A stretch of DNA of 64,000 nucleotides, from the NCBI RefSeq assembly GCF_021462225.1, contig NC_061801.1, forward strand, positions 8,676,125 through 8,740,124, written 5' to 3'. Under the pieces are notes generated by a model. It was given only the letters and a program-made list of their open reading frames with translations, was not told the DNA's origin and searched no databases. The translations under genes and the position numbers were made by a program. Shown here piece by piece: positions 33,535-42,142 of this stretch (its first letter is position 1; each line of letters begins with the position of its first letter). Origin of the DNA: Girardinichthys multiradiatus. Lineage: Eukaryota; Chordata; Actinopteri; Cyprinodontiformes; Goodeidae.

Positions 33535-34215
33535 TTACTTTGTTCTGGGCACATACACAGCAGGCCACTGGTGAGGAAGTATGCCTGTTCTCAGTCTGAA
33601 ATGTTCTGGGCAGGTAGGCGTAAAATCGATGATTAAATATCCATGAGCTTCTCTCGTCGCATCTTCAAAACTCTCCAAGAAGAGACCCTTTTGAGATGGA
33701 AACATTTGACGGGCCAGTATGTTCAGCTGGAGTTTATCTCTCGGGTTTTTAAACAACACCATATAATTACAGTTCAAACTAATAGTGCGACTGAACTTTC
33801 CTTGATGAAAAACATTCTGAGTCAACATCATAACACTCATATTACGATGGTGACGAAACTGGGTAAAGACCTTCATCACGTTTTCATCATCTGAGGCTTG
33901 AGCGATAACATCGTCTAGAATAATCAGATGATTCTGATCAGGAGGAAACAGGTTTTCATCTTCAAAAGAATGAGGCAATCCTTCCACAAATTTCATATTT
34001 TTATTCATCTTCTGCAATTCAGCATACATCGGCTGAAAAGATGTGTAAATCCACACAATATTTTCTGGAACAACATCCATGACATGGTTACAGTTCTGCA
34101 AAACACTTTTTACAAAAAAGGTTGTTCCACAACCACTGGGTCCTATTATCATACATGAGAAAGGCGCTCTACATCTAGGATCAAAATCAACCTCCTGTAA
34201 ATTGGCAGATTGCAA
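33535..34215 (-). pseudogene. Polinton genome-packaging ATPase (FtsK/HerA type), Walker A altered
   Basis: The motor that drives DNA into the capsid. 226 codons, open frame. Walker A reads IIGPSGCGTTFFVKS; the usual GKT/GKS lysine is replaced by Thr (codon ACA at about 34127), which would abolish ATP binding. Walker B is HLIILDDVIAQ, and the sensor region MSVMMLTQNVFHQGKF and the arginine-containing end (LFKNPRDKLQ) are present. The start at 34215 gives the usual length. It lies downstream of the polymerase by 38 bases on the same strand. Labelled a pseudogene because of the missing lysine; the rest is well preserved. Confidence 0.8.
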
Positions 34216-34253
34216 AATTTTTATTTTATCTTTCTTCTTCTTCTTCTTATGCT

Positions 34254-37200
34254 CTAATAACCGAAAGGCAGAGTTGTCCCGTCAGAAAAAAGGCATCTCT
34301 TGTCATACACCAACCGAAACCTTTTAACAAATGCAGCATTTCTTAAGAGGAATCTCTTTTTATCCCTTCTGATCGTGTGCTGAGGGATTTCAATGACACC
34401 CTCAGTTGACCCCTGTAAGTAGCCCTCGACCAGCCCTTTGATGCTGTCCAAATTGACCCTCTCGCTGCATTCATGCGTCTGAGTGATACCCTTAGCACGT
34501 ATCACTAGCTTTTTCTGGTTTTTGGTTTGATATGCATAACTCTTGGGTCCTGTTGATGCAAACTCCGAAATGCTGTCTCCCGCGAGCTCGTCAGTAAGAT
34601 CATCTAGATAATTCCCCAACTCCAGAGGAGTTTCACCACTTTTTGTCACATAAATCAAACTGTCCGTGTCAATATAAATCAATCTGTCTTGCAATTGCTC
34701 CATGCTGCTGAGAAGTTTTAAACGCGCATAAGCGGTGGTGAATGCTGCAATAAACACATTGTTTACCTTGCTTGGGGGAGAGATGACACGTTTGCTGTAG
34801 TTCCACTGCACTACACACATTTCAGGGTTGAAGAAATGGAAGTAGTTAACCCTGTATTTACTCGAGAACATGAAGCTGAAAAACTCATCAGGGTTAGTGA
34901 TGACTGTGGTCTGAGACAGATCACTTCGCTGCGCAAACTTTCCCCAAAAGCTGTTTAAGCACAGTTTCGCTACCTGTCTTTTGGCAGGGTTCACCTCGAT
35001 TTTGCCTGCGTCTAATTGGATACCCTGGTGAAGTTTGTAGTCTGCGACATACTTTGACCTGCTCTCCTCATCCACCGCTTCAGATGGGTAGCCTGAAGCC
35101 TCCTGCTTACCCTTTAAAAAGCAGTGAATGTAACCTTTAAAGATTGTGTCGCTGGTCTTCTCAAAATGCCAAACTTCAGTGATTTTAGCTAGGCGATAAC
35201 CACACTGCAGCGCTTTACAAAACTCTACACTCACCCACACACCTGTCAGAGCTCTGTCCTCATCATTATGCCTGCAGGGACCTGACTGGTTATTTATTTC
35301 AGCACATGTGCGGCAGAGAGTAAACACCAGTTTACCTTGGGATGTTCTGTAAGGCAAAACAGGGAAAAAGAGCCCTCGTGGGGGGTAGACCACAGCTCTG
35401 ACGAGGCCAAAGTAGCTGCTGGGGTCATCAAAATTTTTGGAAATGATGGTGGGGTGCCCGAGGGGAAAGACGCAGCTAGCATTTACATAGGGGTACAGAG
35501 ATGTGTAATCCACATAGTGTACAGTTTCACCTGGCCCCGCTGTGTACCTCAACCTCATAGGGCAGGTGCGTCCACCATACAGAGCATCTCGGGGTGATAG
35601 CGGTTCGGGTGCATTAACTTTCTCAAGAAAGCTGATCACCCCTTGGTCTGATTTTTTCATTTCAGTCCACTCATGCTCCCAGATGACCTCGAGACGAAGG
35701 CCGTACACAGTTTGGAGCACCTTGCTTCTCTCAACAGTGGCTGCGTAAAACTGTTCAAATGCTACCCCTCTCAACGGACATTTGTCATGAGGCATGTAAC
35801 ACTTTTTACAGCCGTGGAAAAAACAGCCGTAAAATTCAAACGCAACTTTGACACCGTTAATCTCTGCATACCCATCCACAGAATATGGACCAATTTTCTT
35901 TTCCCCCATGTTTAATGCATGTTCGATGTCAATTTTTCTGCTGCCTGAAATCCAGCCAAGCCATTGAATGGACGTGCTAGAAAACGTCTTACTACTACGC
36001 CTGTAGTCCAGAGGTGAGGGGATGGCCAAGGTTTTAGGAGGAAGGAAATTGGTTACAAAAACCTTCATGCAGGCTGAGGCTATCGTGACGCATTTAAGCG
36101 GATCCACACTTGTCTCCTTAAAGAACTCATCCCTGAATTTAACACAACCTTGATAAAGAATGTCCACATCATTTTTACAATAACGAAGAGCTTCCTTCTC
36201 AAAGTCAAAGACCCCTTTGCTCGCTTCTCTGTACCAGCTGCTAAACACCTGTTGTTCTTGAAGGCTCATGCGTTCTACAGCGTAGGAGGATGGAGGAGGA
36301 AAAGACCCCACATACTGGAGATGTTGCTCAGACGAGAATAGGTGGGGGAAAAAACCTTTGGTCTTATCACTATAACCTAATGCTTTCGGCATCGCACTAA
36401 GCTTCATACACATGAAGGACAGGCTATCAATGTATTTTAACCTGTAATCAGGGTCGGTTAAACAGAGAACTTTACTTCCCTGCATGATGAGATGAGGTTT
36501 AATGCCTAACTGCAGCATAGCTGTGAGAATCAGGTAGCTGTCATACCCACGCACGTTATGAGCTATTAAGGTAAAGCCTCTGTATCGGTCTCCTGAAATG
36601 GAGAAGTAATTTTTGGGTGCAATTCAATCCATAAGCATGCCATTCCTCACCTTTCAGCGTTTTAACACAGACCAGATAGGGGATGTGCACACCGTTCTCG
36701 TCAATGAAGCATTCAAAATCATAAAAAACCAGTTTATCATCTAACTGATTACAGGCTTGGGCGGTTTGAATGTAACACAGATGACCATTGCACGTCACAT
36801 CTAAATCAGGAGGTATATTCTCACCACAAATACGGCATTTTACATTACACACGTGTGGTTTATCCTGCTTGCTGATTGGAATAACGTATATCCTTTTGCA
36901 CACCTTGCACAGTTTTACCAACTCACAGTCACTCATGGGCCTGTCAGCACTAGGTCTTTTGCGAGGTTCCCTGTGTCTACTGAAACAAGAAGAGTTACGA
37001 CAGATTCTGTGACAACCTGCACTGGCAACAGGTTTGTTAATTTCACGCATACACTGGTATGAGTGACACACCGGACAATAGCCTTCACAATGGTGTGTGT
37101 CTGGCTTTTCATAGCTCCCGTAACAATATGCACAGATGTATCTCGATCCTATAAAACCCTTGAGATTTTTTATCCCATAGTAGTGACCTTGAAATAACAG

Positions 37201-38595
37201 CAGAAAGAGAGGGTTTGATCGATCAGGGAAACTGGTCTCAAATTTACACAGAGCTGCCGAGTCTGTAACGGTTCTGTGAAACACTACAATTTTTCTCTTT
37301 AGAATGTTTTCAAATTTATCAATGTCGCTGAAAGTTACTGCTGTCTGATCATCTAAACCAGCCCTGTGTTGCCACTCCCTCCCCAGCTCTAAAGCCTGAT
37401 TATCAGTAAGGTTAGAGTCAGAGACGTGTGCAAGACTTATGGCAAAGCATAACTGATTACCGGTATTATCTACAATATACAGGTGACGCTTTTTCTTATT
37501 AATCAGTTCACAGTCTAACGTTCCTTTAACCTTACGTTTTGACCCTCCTGCAGGGTCATTAACTACCTGTAGAACAAATTCCAGGTTATTATCTGCAGGC
37601 ATGTCAGCGTTGGACTGTACTAACTCATCCAGAAAATCCTCAAAAGCAGGCAGAATCATATTCCCATCATCGTTAATGGTAAACGTGACGTTACGGTTCA
37701 GATTTTCCCCGACTAATTCTAGCTGCACAACATCGTTACGTCTGGCTAAAGATCTTGCAGTATCGGCTAATTCAGTGAGAATACACATGATGTTTATATA
37801 GATTGTAGCGAGATCAGGAACATGACCAGGGCAGGGAGGCGGGATGGTAAAAGGTCTCCTTATTTCAATGTTATTAAAACGTTCACGTTCAACAGTCACA
37901 GGAGGATCTCCCTCAATCTGATCAGGGTTGACTGCAACCTCTGGATTGAAATTACCGCCATGCTGCCCAGTATAATCAGCGGCGTGTGACGTTGAAGGAA
38001 TTTGTAAGTCAGCTGATTCATTTTGCTGAATGCTGGTTGGAGATGGTGTTCTATTTAAATCTTCAACAGTCGCAGGTGGATCTCCCTCAATCTGATCAGG
38101 GTTGACTGCAACCTCTGGATTGAAATTGCCGCCATGCTGCCCAGTATGATCAGCGGCGTGTGACGTTGAAGGAATTTGTAAGTCAGCTGATTCATTTTGC
38201 TGAATGCTGGATGGAGACGGTGTTCTATTTAAATCTTCAACAGTCGCAGGAGGATCTCCCTCAATCTGATCAGGGTTGACTGCAACCTCTGGATTGAAAT
38301 TGCCGCCATGATGCCCAGTATGATCAGCGGCGTGTGACATTGAAGGAATTTGTAAGTCAGCTGATTCATTTTGCTGAATGCTGGATGGAGACGGTGTTCT
38401 ATTTAAATCTTCAACAGCCTGTTCTAATGAGCTAAAAAAGTCACCGTACAGATTTTGATTTATTACATTTTCACTGTTAGCAGGAGATGCATTTAACCCG
38501 ATGTTATCTGCTACATCAGCATTAACAGGAATTTCATTAAGATGAGCAACAACATTCCTTATCTCATTCAGCGCATGTGTGATCTGGCTTTCCAT
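34254..38595 (-). pseudogene. Protein-primed-type family B DNA polymerase, one frameshift
   Basis: Replicates the linear element. It is read in two frames: 38595 to 36556 (679 codons) and 36554 to 34254 (766 codons), with a frameshift near 36.60 kb. N-terminal part: three 58-residue repeats, then a Cys/His-rich region (CAYC..CPVC, CRIC). Exonuclease motifs: VFYDFECFID (Exo I), RGYDSYLIL (Exo II) and LRYCKNDVDIL (Exo III). Polymerase motifs: DYTSLYPYVN (A), KLCLNSFWGK (B) and YIDTDSLIYV (C). The break falls between Exo I and Exo II, so no full enzyme is made. All catalytic residues I can see are kept, so the lesion is probably recent. Confidence 0.85.
37900..38421 (-). repeat. Three 174-bp tandem repeats inside the polymerase gene
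   Basis: The phrase CTATTTAAATCTTCAACAG recurs at 38051, 38225 and 38399, exactly 174 bases apart, so each unit encodes 58 residues (EDLNRTPSPSSIQQNESADL.., ending GDPPATV). Units differ at a few bases. The region is outside the catalytic core and probably disordered. Confidence 0.9.
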
Positions 38596-38635
38596 ATTAA
38601 CATGAGTATCAGAAGAAGAAGACCAAGGGATCAGT

Positions 38636-39792
38636 TTAAATTACCTTGATATCAGCGCAATGTTTCACTAACAATGTCTGACATGCAGCCAGAAGCGTTA
38701 AACATGATGCTTTATTACAACGGTCATGTAAGGATAGGGGAACTCTCTGTCTGTGCTGTTGCTTTCCAGGTCTCGATGAAATCTGCTCCACCATCAACGT
38801 TGCCTCTGGAAAGATAAAGAAAAAAATAAATTAATGAAATATGCAAATTAATTCAGTAGGTAAATGAGTATAAGAAGAATTAAACTTACCATTCAATAAA
38901 CCTTTAACAAGCCTTGCCCTGGTATACAGAGCACAGAGTCGCCGTCTTTTCCTCAATTTAAGATATTCTGTGAAACAAAAAAAAGTTACCTTGCAATGCA
39001 GGTCTTTTGAAAAAAAAATCTTGTTTCTGTGAAGATTTGGATAGAACAGAATTTGAATATAACTATAACTTACTCCGTACACGGGGTATTTGAACGGTTC
39101 CGGGCGGTTCCAACTCTTCCTGCACTGAACTGGTACAGTTCTGCTGAATGTTATCCAGGCTTGGGTTCTGGATTAAATCATTCGATATATCTGTAAAATA
39201 TTTTATCAGGGGTTAAAACAAGTCTGCAATATCGCATAGACCTGTGAAAACATATGCTTAGATATATATATATATATATATATATTTTTTTTACTTACTC
39301 TCCTCTTCCGGAGCTGTTCATTTTTCCGGCGCACGGTCAGGTGACTGTGGTACATGAATGGCTTCGCGCTCTATTTCATGTTTAGCTGGGATCGGATTGT
39401 CTTTTTTAAAGACAAGTTTCCGTCTCAACTTTGATTTTTTTGGAGGCAGACGGTTACAAACGCTGACCTCTCCAACGTTCAGGAATACGTCTCTTGTTAA
39501 ATCTGTAAGTAGAATTTATCTCATTTATTTTTTAAATCACAAAATAGCATTCACCAGTTGACTAAACTAGATGTTGTTGTTGCAGTTAATAATTACCATA
39601 GTCAGACTGTGTAAAAACGATACCATCCAGCTCATCACTCGTGGGTTCTAAAGAATATAGGTTAAACATTATTATTATCCAACGAGCATTCACAAGCACT
39701 GAAAGAATTCTTAAAGATGAATACTTACTACTGAAGATTGCGTTGTATCTTTCAATAGAAGCAGAATGTTCACCTTCTTCGTTTCCTGACAT
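38636..39792 (-). pseudogene. Six-exon spliced gene of unknown function at the right end of the Polinton
   Basis: Minus-strand exons by splice-site reading: 39792-39729 (ATG first), 39647-39597, 39502-39299, 39190-39074, 38967-38890 and 38805-38636 (TAA last). All five introns start GTAAGT/GTAATT and end in pyrimidine-rich TAG/CAG, are 81-108 bases long, and every junction keeps phase. The total of 684 nt codes for 227 residues. The frame holds one stop, TGA at 39318-39320 in exon 3. The product would be acidic at first (NEEGEHSASIE), Pro/Lys-rich in the middle (RLPPKKSKLRRKLVFKK), with a basic cluster in exon 5 (KLRKRRR). No domain was recognised. It lies upstream of the polymerase on the same strand, where early regulatory genes sit in DNA viruses. 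Function unknown. Confidence 0.75.
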
Positions 39793-39885
39793 TTTGTTTT
39801 TCAGCTTCTCCTTACAAGTGTTCTAAAAATATTTCAGTGTAATTGGTTAAAAATAAACTTTTAGCTACCAGATTTGAAGCCGATC

Positions 39886-39926
39886 TCCCAGTAAAGATTG
39901 CGCTGTATCTCTCAATAGAACCAGGG
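39886..39926 (-). repeat. Diverged copy of exon 1 of the spliced gene
   Basis: AAGATTGCGCTGTATCTCTCAATAGAACCAG here matches AAGATTGCGTTGTATCTTTC.. at 39733-39768, inside exon 1 of the six-exon gene, with few differences. There is no ATG and a stop precedes it in frame, so it is not an active alternative start. It sits between that gene and the right inverted repeat and suggests a local duplication. Confidence 0.65.
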
Positions 39927-39945
39927 ATGACTGACTACGCTACCT

Positions 39946-39983
39946 TCAGCGCGCTTAGATACGCACCTTGGCCACACCCCCCC
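39946..39983. repeat. Polinton right inverted repeat
   Basis: TCAGCGCGCTTAGATACGCA continues to CCTTGGCCACA and seven C. It is the inverse of the left end with 3 mismatches in 31. Similarity stops sharply on both sides, which is short for a Polinton; longer repeats may have been lost. Confidence 0.75.
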
Positions 39984-40021
39984 GAGACACCTCAGCAACA
40001 GCGCAGACGCGTTAATTCAAT

Positions 40022-40492
40022 AAACAGGAGATGGGAATTGTCAGACAATGCTCCAGACTTATAGCCAGAAAAATAGCACTTTCATCTTAATTACTTTTGA
40101 CTACAGTTGGTGTGAAGACTGTCTGAGACAATGCACAAGAAACACCTGTGGATGTCTGAGGTCTGGCCATCTATTCATTAAACAGTGGATGTGTATTGTC
40201 AGACAATGCCCCAGACTTATAGCCAGGAAAGTGCTATTTTCCTCTTAATTACTTTTGACTACAGTTGGTGTGAAGACTGTCTGAGACAATGCACAAGAAA
40301 CACCTGTGAATGTTTAGAAGTCTGCCCATCTATTCATTAAACAGTGGATGTGTATTGTCAGACAATGCTCCAGACTTATAGCCAGAAAAGTGCTATTTTC
40401 CTCTTAATTACTTTTGACTACAGTTGGTGTGAAGACTGTCTGAGACAATACACAAGATGTCTGCTTTAATTCAATAAACAGTGACATGTCTG
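40022..40492. repeat. Tandem array of ~158-bp units
   Basis: Three full copies and a partial fourth; the phrase TCAGACAATGCYCCAGACTT starts at 40041, 40199 and 40358. Each unit contains the small palindrome ATTGTCAGACAAT and the inverted phrase CTGTCTGAGACAAT. No coding sequence. The array lies between the Polinton end and the retroviral remnant and could belong to either or to neither. Confidence 0.85.
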
Positions 40493-40658
40493 AGGATTTT
40501 ATAACCTTTATTTTTTATTTTTTCAGTTCATTTATTTCTCTGTTTTTTAGATCATCTACAAGTTACTGGTGAAGATTAGATTACTCAAACATTTGAGCAG
40601 AGGAAGAAAGGTTCTGTATCTACTTTTTGTCTCCTTGTTTTTTAGATGTAAAAACATC

Positions 40659-40980
40659 CATCTAAATAACCCGTGTGTTAAAACAAAATGAATTTACAAT
40701 TCTGTCAGGTTCTCTTTTTTTATCAGAATTTCGTGTGATGTGCCTGCATTAAATTGACTGTTCCTTTAAAGTGGAGAAACTGCATGCTTATATTTTTTTC
40801 AGTTCATCTCTACAACAGAAGCCAATTCATCCTTCTTTTCTAAATAGCATCTAAATAACCCCTGTGTTAAAACAAAATGAATTTACAATTCTGTCAGGTT
40901 CTCTCTTTTTATCAGAATTTCGTGTGATGTGCCTGCATTAAATTGACTGTTCCTTTAAAGTGGTGAAACTACATGTTTTG
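40659..40980. repeat. 189-bp tandem duplication (second copy partial)
   Basis: CATCTAAATAACCC.TGTGTTAAAAC begins at 40659 and again at 40848. The two copies are nearly identical through AAATTGACTGTTCCTTTAAAGTGG. A short inner phrase (TAGATGTAAAAAACATCTA) forms a hairpin at about 40985. Confidence 0.85.
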
Positions 40981-41035
40981 TTTTTAGATGTAAAAAACAT
41001 CTAAAAACATACACTTAGAAAGATTCGCTTCCTTG

Positions 41036-41105
41036 TAATGACAACATCCGGTTAATGATAACATCCGGCTAATGACAACATCCGATTAATGATGATATCT
41101 GGTTA
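41036..41105. repeat. Four 17-bp tandem repeats
   Basis: TAATGACAACATCCGGT is repeated four times with small changes (TAATGATAACATCCGGC, TAATGACAACATCCGAT, TAATGATGATATCTGGT). It lies about 55 bases from the start of the retroviral remnant. Confidence 0.8.
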
Positions 41106-41164
41106 CGTCACAGGAAGGCCCAGCCACCGGAAGTCCCGCCCACCTGTCAAAATTTTCACACCTC

Positions 41165-41923
41165 GTTTGATTGAAGGATGTCCTTAATGTCTCTCACGTG
41201 CTTCATGTCCTGGATGGAGGGCTAAAGAAACGTGCGGAACGCCATCAGCCCACATTTCAAACCACCCTTCCTGTTCTTTGGACTGTAAAGAGGCGACAAC
41301 GCCTTCTGGAGCTACATAAATGTCAGTAGTGACAATGTCCCACATCTCACCCTCCAGCTCATCAGCAAAGCTTTCCTGGTAGCATTCACAGTTATTTTTG
41401 TCATAAAACAGGGTGACATGCGGCGGGTCAGGGGGAGGAATATAGGGTGCCAGAATGGAGATCCAGGATTTCCACCGAAGGAAGGAAGAGAGAACACCTC
41501 TGCACGCTGTAGTTTCTGGGTGTAGCAAGACCCAGTAAATGTCAGCCATAGGATCGGGTAAGGGCTGGATTAAATACTGGCCATGTGAAAAGTGTGTGTT
41601 GCTGCCACATGAAAGTTGGGTGCCATTAGGAAGGTGCACCTGCAGTCCGTCTGAACCACACAGAATGATCAACATTTGATCAACATGTCTCTGCCCAGTA
41701 AATTTACTGGTGTGTCTGCGGACACTAAGTAACTGTGGTTCAAAGTGTGCCCTCCTATTTCAGTTCTTAGGGGCTTGGTGTAAGGTAGGACCTGTTTAGC
41801 CCCAAAAAACCCCATGACAGTGGTAGTCCTTGTGGAGAGAGTGTTGGGAGGGGCTTGTTTGATGGTTGAGCATTTAGCCCCAGTGTCCACTAGAAAAGGA
41901 AGACTTTGTCCATCCACCGTCAC
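41165..41923 (-). pseudogene. pro: Retroviral aspartic protease and pol linker (ERV A)
   Basis: The protease part (41923-41669) has the catalytic FLVDTGAKCSTI near its start and NLLGRDML at the end, the two hallmark regions of retroviral proteases. Between them are about 55 residues. A stop (TGA at 41669-41671) follows a short duplicated phrase (ATGTTGATCAAATGTTGATC). The next part (41675-41184) is read in another frame and fits the linker before reverse transcriptase in fish class I elements (GLQVHLPNGTQLSC..). The coding then ends abruptly at about 41.16 kb. No reverse transcriptase or RNase H is present anywhere downstream before the Polinton, so that section is deleted. Confidence 0.7.
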
Positions 41924-42142
41924 GGACAGTAAGGGGTCCTCAATCCCTCTGTCCGGGGGGTTCTGTGAGGACCCTCAGTGGTGGTCTGGCCAGAGACTGG
42001 GCTCATCCCAGGCTGGCAATTGGAGTGAAGGCTGCTGCTGTTGGCCTCCACGTGGCGGACCACCTCTCCCTCTGCGGGGGTGACCTGCTGGTCTTGCAAG
42101 TGGACCATACCATCCATTCTCTCCTTGAGGATTCTTGTATGG

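Larger units (their letters stand above)
25608..39983. mobile_element. Polinton/Maverick (adintovirus-like) element, ~14.4 kb
   Basis: The element is bounded by short inverted repeats (25608-25656 and 39946-39983). It encodes the full Polinton set: integrase with chromodomain, penton-like and major capsid proteins, adenain-like protease, packaging ATPase and protein-primed-type DNA polymerase B. Plus-strand genes occupy 25.8-32.2 kb and minus-strand genes 32.4-39.8 kb, so the blocks converge. Polintons are virus-like DNA elements that replicate by their own polymerase and can be packaged into virions. This copy has at least seven disabling lesions, nearly all single. No matching 6-bp target duplication was seen beside the repeats, so one border may lie slightly elsewhere. 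Confidence 0.9.

Noticed and set aside
40022..40492. Tandem repeats as a CRISPR array
   Set aside because: Units of ~158 bp are similar over their full length; no spacers and no cas genes, and the genome is eukaryotic.
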